Positions 10,692 through 21,399 of a DNA stretch of 64,000 bases are shown in pieces (position 1 is the stretch's first letter; every line of letters begins with the position of its first letter). The notes beneath the pieces were generated by a model. The model was not told the DNA's origin. It was given only the letters and a program-made list of their open reading frames with translations, and did not search any database. A program made the translations under genes and the position numbers. The stretch is from Doryteuthis pealeii (taxonomy: Eukaryota; Mollusca; Cephalopoda; Myopsida; Loliginidae), in the NCBI GenBank assembly GCA_023376005.1, contig CM042151.1, positions 80,386,917-80,450,916 of the forward strand, written 5' to 3'.

Positions 10692-11396
10692 ATGGAAATG
10701 TCTACGAAAATGAAGAGATTCTGCTGTGAAATTTGTGGATCTCATTTGTCAAGCAGTCGAGCTTTGAAGACTCACACGAGAGGACACACTGAAGAGAAAC
10801 AATATTCTTGTGATGTATGTGGTGCAGCATTTTTATTCTGGTCATCTTTAGTAAAGCATATGCGGACGCACACTGGAGAGAAACCATATTCCTGTGAAGT
10901 GTGTGGAATTTCATTTCCTCAAAAATCAGACTTAGCACAACATGTGCGAACACACACTGGAGAGAAACCTTATTCTTGTGACATGTGTGGATCTGCATTT
11001 TCACGAAAGACACATTTAGTAGAACATATGCACATACACACAGGAGAAAAACCTTATGCCTGTGAAGTGTGTAACTATTCCTGTTCAGTAAAATCAAGTT
11101 TAGTAAAACACATGCGAACACACACTGGAGAGAAACCATATGCATGTGAAGTATGTGACTATTCTTTCTCAGTAAGATCAAGCTTAGTGAAACATATGCG
11201 AACACACACTGGAGAGAAGCCATACTCTTGTGAAGTGTGTGGTTATTCTTCCTCAGTTAGATCAAATCTGGTGAAACATATACGAACACACACTGGTGAG
11301 AAACCATATTCTTGTGAAGTGTGTGGATCTTCCTTTTCACAGAAATCGACTATGATGCAACATAAGGAAATACACACTGCATTAATATATCCATGA
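10692..11396 (+). CDS. C2H2 zinc-finger protein, eight fingers
   Basis: Encodes 234 aa if translation starts at the first in-frame ATG, 10692; ATGs at 10698 and 10710 are alternatives, and an in-frame stop sits at 10671. Eight C-x2-C-x12-H-x3-H fingers fill almost the whole protein, beginning CEICGSHL and ending CEVCGSSFSQKS..HKEIH, with TGEKPY linkers except after finger 1 (TEEKQY). It is a probable nuclear DNA-binding regulator with no visible KRAB, BTB or SCAN domain. Contact residues (-1,2,3,6) for fingers 2-8 are F,S,S,K; Q,S,D,Q; R,T,H,E; V,S,S,K; V,S,S,K; V,S,N,K; Q,S,T,Q. Fingers 5-7 are near copies, which implies recent tandem duplication. A polypyrimidine tract and AG at 10612-10613 suggest a 3' splice site, so upstream exons may exist. 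Confidence 0.93.
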   Translation: MEMSTKMKRFCCEICGSHLSSSRALKTHTRGHTEEKQYSCDVCGAAFLFWSSLVKHMRTHTGEKPYSCEVCGISFPQKSDLAQHVRTHTGEKPYSCDMCGSAFSRKTHLVEHMHIHTGEKPYACEVCNYSCSVKSSLVKHMRTHTGEKPYACEVCDYSFSVRSSLVKHMRTHTGEKPYSCEVCGYSSSVRSNLVKHIRTHTGEKPYSCEVCGSSFSQKSTMMQHKEIHTALIYP

Positions 11397-11934
11397 TATA
11401 CTAACACTGGACACAATGGAAGGAAACACAAGATAAACTCATTTACACATACAATAATATTCAATCTTTTTATATACATAGTATATCTACAGGTTGTATT
11501 AAAAAGAAAGAATACATATACATGTAAAATTGTAGCATTATACATACATTATTCCAGGAACAAGCAGTATGTGGAAAGAGTACAAACAGGAAAAAAGGCT
11601 TACTCGATGAGTGTAGGTAATATAGCTATGTGGCTTTACCATTTCCTGGCAGGGATCAGAGATGTCTCTACTGTTCAAAGAATAGGGGCAAAAAGAGGTC
11701 GAGAATGGGTTTCTGAGACTGTCATGCAAAATTATCATTCAGTTTCAAACTGAACTGGAAATTGCTTTATTCTATGATGTGTTTTCTTGGTTACAGTTAC
11801 ACATATAGAAACATAATGAAAATTGTCATCATCATCATCATCAAGTTGTGTTGACAGCATGGATTCTCTCTCTTTCTCACTACTGGTCCCTATCTTGTGA
11901 CTGCTGCTGGCAAGTCCTTGTAGTAACATATAAA
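11397..11934. other. 3' flank of the 8-finger gene, no other gene seen
   Basis: AT-rich, with a short (CAT)n run near 11827-11843. No convincing AATAAA close to the stop. Short ORFs on both strands have no family signature. Confidence 0.45.
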
Positions 11935-12179
11935 AGTGCATGGTGTAATAATGTTCAAATCTTGAACAAGGCTGATTGCATTTCACATGGTGCTAATACC
12001 TTTGGGAAAGGTATGAATCCATATATTCTCCCTTTAGCTATGAGTAAATAGTAGGGCTGACTGGGCTCTTTAACCTTGGATAGGTGACCAGTCTAGAAGA
12101 AGGAAAACTCTGAATTCAAACCTGTTAAACTCTGCTATAGTAATCGACTTTGTGTCAAATCCTGCTCATGCAGAGGGTT

Positions 12180-12215
<36 letters not shown>
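11935..12215 (+). mobile_element. SINE S2 copy with (TA)n tail
   Basis: Matches the S2 body from GTGCATGGTGTAAT through GGGAAAGGTATGAATCC, AGTAAATAGTAGGGC and GTGTCAAATCCTGC, and ends in a (TA)n tract at about 12186-12213. The tRNA head is partly deleted. Confidence 0.8.
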
Positions 12216-12218
<3 letters not shown>

Positions 12219-12356
12219 GTATGAGTGGTGGCTTACCAGTGGATATGGGTACAATCGTTGGAAGCGCACAGAATTCAGGAGTTAAGACCGTGAAAAAACA
12301 AATACAAAGTGTTCAATACAATGTAGAGCAAAATTTATTTAAGAAATAGATATAAA

Positions 12357-12397
12357 GTAAACTACTCGAGTTTCATCATCTGAATCGTCAGGGTTAC
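12357..12397 (-). ncRNA. Hammerhead ribozyme motif (type I)
   Basis: Read on the minus strand: stem I GTAACC with GTTTAC (one mismatch); core CTGACGA (position 7 may be any base); stem II TCA/TGA closed by a U-U pair; GAAA; stem III from the self-complementary ACTCGAGT; then A as the base before the cleavage site. The palindromic stem III suggests activity as a dimer, as in Penelope-like elements. Activity is not shown. Confidence 0.7.
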
Positions 12398-12514
12398 ATC
12401 CGCTGAATTAATCGAGTTTTCGATTAATATCAGTTGATCGTATGTCTGTTGGAATCCAACAGACATATGTGGTATCAACTGATATTAATCGAAAACTCAA
12501 TTAATTCAGCGGAT

Positions 12515-12555
12515 GTAACCCTGACGATTCAGATGATGAAACTCCAGTAGGTTAC
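12515..12555 (+). ncRNA. Hammerhead ribozyme motif (type I)
   Basis: Stem I GTAACC (12515-12520) pairs fully with GGTTAC (12550-12555). Core CTGACGA is at 12521-12527 and GAAA at 12538-12541. Stem II is TCA/TGA with a GA loop, and stem III ACT/AGT with a CC loop. Cleavage is predicted after A12549. All conserved core bases are present. Confidence 0.75.
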
Positions 12556-12611
12556 TTTATATCCATTTCTTATATATATATATATATATAATTCAAAAAG
12601 ACATATCCAAA

Positions 12612-12672
12612 TAACAATAAGAGGGAGAGTAGTTGGATGCATACCTTTCCCAAGGGTATTAGCACTATGTGG
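12612..12672 (-). mobile_element. SINE S2 fragment
   Basis: Short reverse-complement piece of the S2 body (GGAGAGTAG.., ACCTTTCCCAAGGGTATTAG). Confidence 0.6.
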
Positions 12673-12944
12673 AATACGCTAATACTCTTGGACAACTGAG
12701 TATAAGATCATAAATATTGAAATTTTTTGTTTCTTTGGTTGGTGGCATTTTAAGACTATAGACAATAATTATAGATTAGCTGGGTGACATGGATGATTTA
12801 ACATGGAATTACCCATGTATCCTTGGGCCAATTTATAAACTATTCATAAAATACACAGAGCAAATCTGGAAAGGAGGCGGCCTAATAACATGTCAGGTTT
12901 ACCGGTTGAAAAGTTATAATGTTGCAAAACCCGAAAGGATACTG

Positions 12945-13085
12945 GTGTAACATCACTGATGACCTCCTTTAGTGCATTTCGGTGATGTTTAACAAGAGAA
13001 TCTCTTTAGACTAGTGTCAGACACACAATTTAAACTAAAAGCAATAAGTCAGCTGTACTTCTTGAATTTTAGCCCATTTGAATCC
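12945..13085 (+). repeat. Repeat with a strong hairpin, copy 1
   Basis: Begins AACATCA-CTGATGACCTCC and closes with TGATGTT, a 7-bp perfect stem, then continues to ATTTTAGCCCA. An almost identical copy sits at 14388-14515 inside another inverted repeat. The downstream hammerhead GAAA is absent, so it is not called a ribozyme. Confidence 0.65.
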
Positions 13086-13204
13086 TTAGTTTCATCCTTC
13101 TTTCATGTTTCAACAAAAAAGAAAGAAAAATAGTACATTTACTTTGTTATAACCTTGTCATATATATATATATATATATGTATATATGAGGTTAAGTAAA
13201 CAAA

Positions 13205-13600
13205 CAAATGTGTTCATTTTTATATGGCTTTAAGCCGACAATTTTTGGAGAATATATGCTTAATTGAAGTCATACCTAATTTTGAAAATTAATTAGTTAA
13301 TAATTAATGAATTTAGGCGGGCATATATGTTCAAATATAAGGCTAAACAAATCGAGAAAATGTCAATCCCTGAATGTACATTTTGACCTATTAGGTCTCA
13401 TCATATAACCTTGCTGATGAGACCTAATAGGTACATTCAGGGATTGACATTTTCTCGATCTGTTTAACCTTACATTTGAACATATATGCCCGCCTAAATT
13501 CATTATTAACTAATTAATTTTCAAAATTAGATATGACTTCAATTAAGCACATATCCTCCAAATATATATATAATATATATATATATTATATATATATAAT
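13205..13600. mobile_element. Palindrome of a second hammerhead-element family (decayed ribozymes)
   Basis: Arms 13249-13404 and 13410-13559 are inverted copies, joined at TATAACC. The arm sequence (AATTGAAGTCATACCTAA, TTAATTAGTT, GAACATATATGCC, ATTGACATTTTCTCGAT) recurs as the 3' body of the intact unit at 56823-57092. The plus-strand core at 13410 has CTGATGAG and stem II but lacks the GAAA-stem III segment; the minus-strand one has AAAA for GAAA. (TA)n tracts lie on both outer sides. Confidence 0.75.
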
Positions 13601-13602
13601 GA

Positions 13603-13845
13603 GTAATAAGTCATCGGAGTGGCCTAAAGTCAGTATCAGCCAGACTGCGCTTTTCACTAGTTCTAGACCAAGGAGATTGTTTTTGCATCTGAGGTGGAGC
13701 GCCACACCTACCATCAGCTCTTTACTTTACTGTACAGATCCCTGTGCTACTCATTCATTGAATTGGCAAGGGCTGGTATCGAACCAAAAACCTTGCGATT
13801 CCTAGACGAGGACTCTACCAACTGAACTAAACCGGCCCTAGACAC
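13603..13845 (-). mobile_element. SINE S1 copy
   Basis: Complete reverse-complement S1: the head reads AACTGAACTAAACCGGCCC at the right end, with the B-box complement GGTATCGAACC inside, and the GGCCTAAAGTCAGTATCAGCC tail at the left. It is followed by (TA)n at 13847-13891. Confidence 0.85.

Positions 13846-13846
<1 letters not shown>

Positions 13847-13891
<45 letters not shown>
13847..13891. repeat. (TA)n microsatellite
   Basis: Pure AT dinucleotide repeat at the 5' side of the minus-strand S1 copy. Another long (TA)n tract is at 14167-14226. Confidence 0.9.
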
Positions 13892-13894
<3 letters not shown>

Positions 13895-14166
13895 GTGTGT
13901 GTTATCCATCTCAGGGAGAGAATACTTTGCGTTCAACTTTTGCATATAGAAACATCTAATATATAAAAATCCTGAAAGTATCAAATAGACATGACAGATT
14001 GTTCTGTTGAGTTATCTGCTCTTGCCTGCAAGATGACTTTCCTAAATCATCATTGGGAAATAACATAAGTACTTACCATAATGGCAAGGGAAAAGGTGTG
14101 AATAGTTTTCTTTCTGCAATAATATTGCCAAGTAGGTAAATTGTGCCATATTTCATTTCTATCACA

Positions 14167-14229
<63 letters not shown>

Positions 14230-14289
14230 AAATGAAACTGGAAGTGAATTCGACGGTATGTTGAAAAAATGAATAAAGGAAGAAAGTAT

Positions 14290-14605
14290 AGAATGGATAA
14301 TATAGGATATTTTAACCAATTTTACTTACACGTGTTTTCGGTCGGGAGTTTTTCTATGTGTACATTATTCAAACTATTATTATTTTTAACATCACTGATG
14401 ACCTCCTTTAGTGCATTTTGGTGATGTTTAACAAGAGAATCTCTTTAGACTAGAGTCAGCCACACAATTTAAACAAAGCAATAAGTCAGCTGTACTTCTT
14501 AAATTTTAGCCAATGTACAATAATGTACACATAGATAAACTCTCGACCGAAACATGTTAGTAAAATTGATTAAAATATCCTATATTATCCATTCTATACA
14601 TCTCC
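14290..14605. mobile_element. Inverted-repeat element with hammerhead-like 3' remnants
   Basis: 14297-14375 and 14517-14600 are imperfect inverted copies (GGATATTTTAACCAATTTTAC against TAAAATTGATTAAAATATCC). Each arm contains CGACCGAAA-CA, which looks like the GAAA/stem III half of a hammerhead, but no CTGANGA half is found. The loop is the hairpin repeat also seen at 12945. Confidence 0.5.
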
Positions 14606-14711
14606 CTTTTTTGTAGTTTTGTTTCTATTTGGTTACACAGCAATAAAGTTATGTTATAAGAATTGTTCTTCTTGAACAGAAGTTTATCTTCTAATTACAT
14701 GAGCCATAAAT

Positions 14712-15081
14712 GGTAATCTAAACATTAGCTACATAAATGAGAGTAACCTCCCCTTATTTGTTTCACTTTGAGGAAGCCTTATGTTTTGGTTGGCCATTTT
14801 CATTTCACTGTAAATCTTCACAACTGCATATTTTAACACAAAAATATCATGTGTTCTTAATCACAATTAAGTTAATTTCAAATAATGCGCAAGCACAATT
14901 AAGAACACATTTTATGATATTTTTGTGTTAAAACATGCAGTTGTGTTGATTCAAACAAATTCATATTTTCAGTGTAGATTTATGGTGAAATAAAACTGGC
15001 CCATCAAAACATAAAGCTTCCTCAAAGGGAAAGAAACAAGGGGAGATTACTCTCATTTATGTAGCTAATGTTCAAATTACC
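14712..15081. mobile_element. Foldback MITE family C, copy 2
   Basis: GGTAATCTAAACATTAGCTA at the left pairs with TAGCTAATGTTCAAATTACC at the right, and the arms pair for about 170 bp. The flanks CCATAAAT and CCATAAAC may be an 8-bp duplication with one change. Same family as 6132-6407. Confidence 0.75.
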
Positions 15082-15369
15082 CCATAAACCACATAAGCCT
15101 TAATATATCTAGTGGTAATAAAATACTCAGAGATTTTATCTCTGTTAAAAACAAAATAATATTTTTGCGTTACACTCACCTTTTGGAATGGAGAGATGAC
15201 GTGTTAAATGTTTATTACATTTTGGCTCTTACTTTAAATAAATATAATATGATTTAGACAATCTTTTTATATGCATTCTTATTTAATTTCTTGTAGAAAA
15301 TAATATTTCTTGTGGAAAATAATATTACCTTATTTCACCTTATGCAAATAAAGAAGATCATAAGTGAAA

Positions 15370-15890
15370 AACAATTACAGTGACCTCCCTTTGACCATAG
15401 CAACAGAGCCAAGGGTCTTAGCCATAAACTGATGAGAAACCTCATGCGATTGGCTAAGGGCCTTTGTCAGCGACCAATCAGAGCACACGTTACGAGGCTC
15501 AGTGATAACCACCAATTTTGAGGCTGATACCTTGAAATCACTCTCTTGCCACTGGAATCTCTTCGAGGAATGACATAGTTTTTACACAGCAAAGGCGTCA
15601 GTAGAACAAGGAGAATTGGAACAGCATGGGGGAGCTGTAGATTTTGTAAAAGTCAGACTTCAAATACAAGAGACAGATAAGTTTAGCAAAGTATTATTTT
15701 GCAAACCATTATACAATACACTTTGTAAATCTTGCATACACTTTGTAAACCTTACATATACTTTGTATCTCAACTCACGTATTGTATTTTGTATGTTACA
15801 TGTTCTTGTGATTGATAAAAGCATTGTTTTGTTGTAAAGCCTTGAGTTGTGTTCATTACCTGATATCCTTGTCTTGATAATTCTTTAGTC
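15370..15890 (+). repeat. Interspersed repeat family D (possible solo LTR)
   Basis: About 500 bp shared with 45003-45530: GCGATTGGCTAAGGGCC, GTCAGCGACCAATCA (both with CCAAT-type boxes), AGAGACAGATAAGTTT, TATTTTGCAAACC, AAAGCCTTGAGTTGTGTTCA. Paired CCAAT boxes and the absence of coding suggest a promoter-bearing LTR, but TG..CA ends were not established. Confidence 0.5.
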
Positions 15891-18205
15891 TTTGTAATTT
15901 AATATATTTCATTACATTAAAACTGAAATACTTATGCCTGGCGGTCACATATTCTTGTTAGTATATATAATTAAATGACCAGTTAGAGTTAGGAATAATT
16001 CTAAGCAAGTATTTTTTTAACAAACAAATGCTAAAATTGGTATAGTCCATGTTGAGAGATATAATAAGATAGATATAGTAAGAGATATAATATAGTAAGA
16101 GATATAATGAATTAAAAGATAATGAAAAGTAAGAGAAGAAAAAGAATAACAGTTATATATGTATATTTGATATATGTATGTATATATAAATATATTGAGT
16201 GGAGTGAAGATGCATTGATTGTAGAAATATTTGTTGTATACTTATCTTTCTGGACTGGTACTTCATTTGAAGAGGCTGGAATCCTGGTTGCTGGGATGCT
16301 GTTCAGTTGACTGGCAATTCTATGATGTTTGGAGTCTGGAAACCAACTTGTTGGTGATACCTATTACTTATTATTCTAATATGTCGAAAAAGTTGAAAAA
16401 TAATTTTTTACTCTAAGAAAAACAAACAATTGTTACTGAGAAGCGTCTCGTCTCTTTGTATAAAAACAAAACAAATATGTCAGTTTTGCTCTTCCGTATA
16501 TTCTAAGAATCACACATTACTATTTAACAATAAAAATTACAAATTCTTTTAAAAATATTAATATAGCGTGGATTGGACCAATTTTTTAGTTCACCTGAAT
16601 TCTAAAATTCATATTTTTAAATATCCGTGAAAAATTCGATTTTTTTCACGCAGGAAAAAAATATTTAAGTACACAAAAGAAAATCTCTTAAATATTAATT
16701 TCTTTATAAAAAATTTTTTTTTTTGACAATTCAATAGAATATAGTACACACTAATTAACAAATTTAAAAATAAAAGTTTTCAAATAATAATATTATGACA
16801 TTTTTTGCACTTTTTTAATTCTGATTTCATTAATTTTTCCTAAAAAAAACTACTGCATTGTATGTTATACAATTTCTTTGATATAGTTATTCAGACTCTT
16901 ATCTTTATAGAAAAAAAGTAAAAAAGTTTTCTGAGTGATTTTTTTTTATCTCATAAAATAAAATAGGGGAGGGGATAGACCTTGTAAAAAAAAAAAAATA
17001 TTTCCCCTAATATATTTTAGGAAAAAACTATTTCAGATATATTTACATCCAAAGGTAAACATTTATGGAAATTTTCGTGAAAATCAGACAATTAATTGAT
17101 TTTTCATAGAATTTTTAAAAAACCTCTTATCGTAACTTGTTTTTAGCTACGTTAAATTTCAGTTGATTAAAAAGTGCAAAAATGAAAACATAGTTTTTCA
17201 ATCATAATTTTCATTATTTCCGTAAGCTGAAAACTTTTTAAAAAAATCATCAGGAGTTTGTTTAATGTTTTTTCTTTCGAATGGAAAAAATTTTTTCAAG
17301 AAAATATTCATTTTTCGGCAAGTTTCATTGTGTTAAATATGGCATTGGGGTAAATTTCATAAAGTAAAATTGGTGGTACCTAATAAGTAAGTATTATTGA
17401 TTATTTTATCAGCTTTTCTCTTAGAAAAAATATTCAAATTTTCATTTCATTTTGTTTTTCGATTTTAAAATTTAATAACAAAACCGAAGACATTTTTTTA
17501 AAAGTCAATTTCACTGAAATTTGAATATTAAATTTTTTCAAGTTTTTATTCATTTTAATAGTAAATTTTAATATTAAAGTTTTTAAAGATTTTATTCATT
17601 TTGATAGTAAATTTTGGCTAAAAAAAAGTATGTCCATTACACTCAACCATATGTATATGTATGATCGAAAAAGCGAAATAATGTGTAATTTTTTCTGTCT
17701 AAATTGCAGCCTGAAAATTACCCTTTTACATGTAATACAGATAGGTTTATTTTTTAAGATAACGACGCAATTTTTCCCAATCGGATAATTTGATCTTTGA
17801 ATTAACTGTTTTTCTTTGTAACGATCCTGTATGATCTTTAATTGTTTTTTACGAGATTTTTGATAAACAAAGTTTGGAAATATTTATTTCCGTTTTATTC
17901 AAGATGGCCTATATATATATACACTATTGTATTAAAACAAAAAATAATAAAAGTTAAATCAATGTATAGAGATGATTGGACTTTCAGACCATTGTTGCAT
18001 ACATCATACAGGAATACATTTTAACTCAAATTTAAAAAAAAAATTATCAAGTTTTTAAAATGTTATTTAGGTTTGATGTGCAAAACACATGGACATGCAC
18101 TCTGGGTGATATTCTAAACAGTTTAAAATATAAAATAGAAATCTTGTTTTTAAGTTTTTTATTTTCCTGCAATTTTTTTTTTTATAGAAAAAAAAAGAAG
18201 TCCTA
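15891..18205. other. AT-rich DNA, no gene seen
   Basis: Very AT-rich with many T and A runs. It includes a diverged piece (about 17040-17110) of the AATTTTCGTGAAAATCAGACAA-type repeat found in other AT-rich elements of the window. ORFs are short and look random. Confidence 0.5.
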
Positions 18206-18210
18206 ATTAG

Positions 18211-18383
18211 CTTAGGAGGTGTCTAGTGTAGAGGTTACCATTGTAGGAAATCAATGATACAAGTTCAAATCCTGGACGAGGGTGTTTGTATTTCACATAG
18301 CGCTAATACCCTCGTGAAAGGTAGAAAACTAATTATTCTCCCCCAGCTATGAGTAAATAGTAGAGCAGACTGGGCTCTTTAAC
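18211..18383 (+). mobile_element. SINE S2 copy, 3'-truncated
   Basis: GTGTAGAGGTTACCATTG head, B-box-like AGTTCAAATCCTGG and the body as far as GACTGGGCTCTTTAAC, then unrelated sequence. Confidence 0.8.
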
Positions 18384-18597
18384 AACATCTGGTTATTTTT
18401 TGCTAAGTAACCATTTTTTAATTTGAGAGACACTTAAAAGCCCTAATTCATGCAATTTGCATCAAATAGTTTTCGGTGAAACATTTAATTTCAATTTATC
18501 TTTGTTGTGATATTGCACTGATCTACCATTTTACTGATCTAATAATTTTTAGATGCAATTTTTTTTTTATCTTTGATGGCCATAACCTTCTTTTTGG

Positions 18598-19139
18598 TTA
18601 GTTGGTTGGTTTTATGGCATATCAATCCTTACTGGGTTATTTCATGCCAAAGACATTTTGTTTTATTCATTCTTGATGTTTATTTAATTTTTTTAACTAA
18701 ATTTTTTTTTAAACACATTTTAAAAATAATGTTTTCCCTATTCAACCCATAAATGGGCCCATAACAGGTACTATCACTTTGGGTCAGAGTAGACCTGGGA
18801 GTAATGACAGGGTACACCACACTCCTTAGATGCAGTTTAAATTCATACCCAGAAGACTAAGACACTCAGCCACTCCTTTCCAATATGATAATAAGGATTG
18901 GGCGTTTGCCATAGGGTTGGGACAATCATATAGGTACTTCGGTTTGGAATGACTAACCAATTGATCAGAGGTGACCTCTCTGACCGCCTGTCTAGCCTAA
19001 GAGCCAAAGTGGAGTGTTGCATGTCATGGTCTGCTCAGCCACCAGGATTCCATCCTTAAATATCACGGGTCACCATTGGGGGATTTTACCACTCTACAGA
19101 GGTGCAGTCATTGTATTCTACAGCCCCAGCTGACAGGGT
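18598..19139 (+). repeat. Family A, near full length
   Basis: Starts GGTTTTATGGCATATCAA, continues through CCCATAAATGGGCCCATAAC and CAGAGTAGACCTGGGAG, and ends ACAGCCCCAGCTGACAGG. It is the first part of a block duplicated at 50.8-51.8 kb. Confidence 0.75.
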
Positions 19140-19264
19140 GGCCTTCTTTTTGATAATTTCCAATTTTCTTATGTTTTTAGGAAAACATCAATTCATAATG
19201 ATGGCGATTCAGTTTCTCTGTAATATCACAACAAAAGTGACACTCCCCAATCATTGTATGCCAC

Positions 19265-19893
19265 AATTTGCACTTTTTCAAACTCATCCAGAAAAAAGTA
19301 AAATTTTCACCCACCGACTTCAATTATTCTGAAATTTTTTTCCAGGTGTGGACTATGCTAATGTTAGACAATTCCTAAATTTTGAGCTTTCAATTAAAAA
19401 AATTGGTGGAGTTATGTCGATCTTTAGCTCTCCAAATTTGGCGGGGTTGGCAAAAAATGGTAACTTTTTGTAATCTATTTTTGTCTGTAAAATGAGTTCT
19501 AGAGCTTCCCTACACCTAAAGATTGGTTTATAAAAGCATTTTTGCCCAAGGAATCAAAAAATGCTATCCAAAAAGTCTTACAGCCAATTTTAAGTTATTG
19601 ATGATTTCTGATTTTTTCATAGCAAGATCAATAATCCAATTTGGCACTGCATCTATTACAAAAAATTTTTTCTATTATTTCACATATATTGAACATTATT
19701 TGTAACAAAAAGATAGTTTGATTTGCAGAGCTAAAAATCCACAAAAATCCACCAATTTTTGGAATTGGAAGCTCAAATTTTGGGGATTGTCACACTTTAA
19801 CATAGTCCACACATGGAAAAGATTTTAGAAAAATTGAAGGGGGTGGGTGACAATTTTACTTTTTTCTGGATGATTTGACATGGAATTACTCCG
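19265..19893. mobile_element. Foldback repeat family B
   Basis: The left arm (CATCCAGAAAAAAGTAAAAT.. from 19265) is mirrored by the right arm ending GGATGATTTGACATGGAATT near 19886. The middle includes GATTGGTTTATAAAAGCA and TTAAGTTATTGATGATTTCTG as in the complete copy at 57968-58563. Confidence 0.7.
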
Positions 19894-19894
19894 T

Positions 19895-20210
19895 TATGAG
19901 ATTTTAAATCTAAACTGATTTAATATATGTATTAGCATATGTTTTCATCTAAAATATATTTTATTTGTTGACAGATTGGCCAGTGTTGTGAAGAACAACT
20001 GAATTTCTTCTGAAGGAATCTTAATACAAGAACAGTTGTCTTGGAAAATTTGTGTATCGAAGAATCTTACAGACAGAAAGTTACAGTGCAAAAGAAAAAC
20101 ATTATAGGACTACATTTTGAATGACTTATTTGAAATTGCATGTGAAAACACTGAAGACAAATATAATGTGAAGAGCATCATCCACTGCATTTGCAATGAT
20201 TTTAAAATAA
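19895..20210 (+). repeat. Duplicated block, paralogous to 51488-51806
   Basis: More than 300 bp nearly identical to the segment 430 bp upstream of the 52.2-kb ZNF gene. It contains a candidate 3' splice site (TTTATTTGTTGACAG ending at 19974) followed by about 230 bp of conserved, stop-rich sequence. It may be a duplicated non-coding ZNF leader exon. Confidence 0.6.
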
Positions 20211-20224
20211 TACATTTTTACAGA

Positions 20225-20610
20225 CTCCTGTGTTTGCTCAAACAATGGTACAAATAAAAGATCTAAATTTTTATATCAGTATTCAGTATAGTAACACACA
20301 ACTTTCACATAGATGGACAATTTAATATTTAAATCAGAAAATGTTATCTTATTTTATTAAAATGAAACGAATTAAATATTATAAATAGAATTCAAATTGA
20401 AAATGGGTATTGAAAACGGTAAATTTTCTAACCAATTTCTAGGCCAAATGCTGTAAAAACAAATATTTTTTGTGAATTTTAGCAAACGATCTTTAATGCT
20501 ATTTCCTCAGACAATGGTACAAGTAAAAGATCTAAATTTTTGGTATCAGTATTCAGTATACTAACACACAACTTTCTCATAGATGGACAATTTGATATTT
20601 TTAAAAAGTG
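20225..20610 (+). repeat. Two direct copies of a 100-bp segment
   Basis: 20231-20332 and 20505-20602 share ACAATGGTACAA, AAAAGATCTAAATTTT, TATCAGTATTCAGTATA and ATAGATGGACAATTT. A reverse-complement trace of the end lies at 21085-21115. Confidence 0.65.
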
Positions 20611-20724
20611 AAAAATCGACCTACCCTACCATGTATCCCCCCCAAGGAGGTAGTGAGGGCATAAATTTAGCTGATGAATCAAATCAGTAATATTTAATCG
20701 AAAGGGTGAGTCTTGTTTGTTGTT

Positions 20725-21055
20725 TGTTTGGTTTTACGACATATCAACCTCAGTGGGTCATTTAATGTCGATAAAGTTTTGAAATAAATCAATTCTTAAT
20801 GGATAATACAATTTTTTTATAAATACATTTTTCTATTTAACCCATAGATGGGACCCTAACAGGTACTACCACTCCGGGTCAGAGTGGACCAGGGAGCAAT
20901 GGTGATGAAGGGGTGCTCCACATTCCCCAAACCTCCAAAACTGGAACCTCACCATCAGATAGAGTTTAACGTCATTCCCAGGACATGTAGACCCGCAGCC
21001 ACTGCCTTCTAGCACCATATGATAAAAAGGGGTTGGGGCTTGCCATAAGGGAGGG
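20725..21055 (+). repeat. Family A, 5' half
   Basis: GGTTTTACGACATATCAACC, CAGTGGGTCATTTAATG, ATAGATGGGACCCTAACAGG, CATTCCCAGGACATG, TTGGGGCTTGCCATAAGGG, then truncation. Confidence 0.75.
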
Positions 21056-21399
21056 TGAGTGTAAATTTTCAAAGTTGCTTTAATGGCCAATTTAAAAATA
21101 TCAAATTGTCCATCTATGCAAAATCATAAATCATTAATAACTTAAAATTTGGTCATTTCAAGAATGATGACTTCGGTGTGAATATAGATTATCACTTTGA
21201 CTTGGACGTGTCTAATAAAGTTTGGAACTGAGACAAGTGCATGTATGGAAAGACTAGGACCTGAGGAAACTCAAATTACTGCAACAATTAGCCCATTTGA
21301 ACTTAGCTGTTAATATTGCTATTGTTGTGCCCAACTATATATTCCTACCAAAAGATGCAACACTCAGAGATATATTCATAAATCAATTCAATGAATTGG

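Larger units (their letters stand above)
12341..12568. mobile_element. Head-to-head palindrome of a hammerhead-bearing element
   Basis: A near-perfect inverted repeat centred at about 12456 (CTGTTGGA/ATCCAACAG) with arms of about 110 bp. The left arm holds a hammerhead motif on the minus strand and the right arm one on the plus strand. The right arm ends in a (TA)n tract at about 12572-12590, the usual tail of these elements here. Arms differ at a few sites, so the palindrome is old enough to have mutated. Confidence 0.8.

Noticed and set aside
10702..11223. 173-codon minus-strand ORF over the eight-finger gene
   Set aside because: Its repetitive Leu/Cys-rich product mirrors the finger period on the opposite strand. 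The same shadow occurs at 52503-53015 and 27336-27596.
12948..12990. AACATCACTGATGACC.. hairpin as hammerhead
   Set aside because: It has CTGATGA and a perfect 7-bp outer stem, but no GAAA on the same strand; circularly permuted forms fail too. Kept only as a repeat.
15425..15450. CTGATGAGAAACC as a hammerhead core
   Set aside because: GAAAC follows the first core box directly without a stem II, and no stem I or III can be drawn.
20655..20690. CTGATGAATCAAATCAG as hammerhead
   Set aside because: No GAAA box or stem I; chance match. Same for CTGATGAATGAAGAC near 59965 and CTGATGACTGAGG near 38920.
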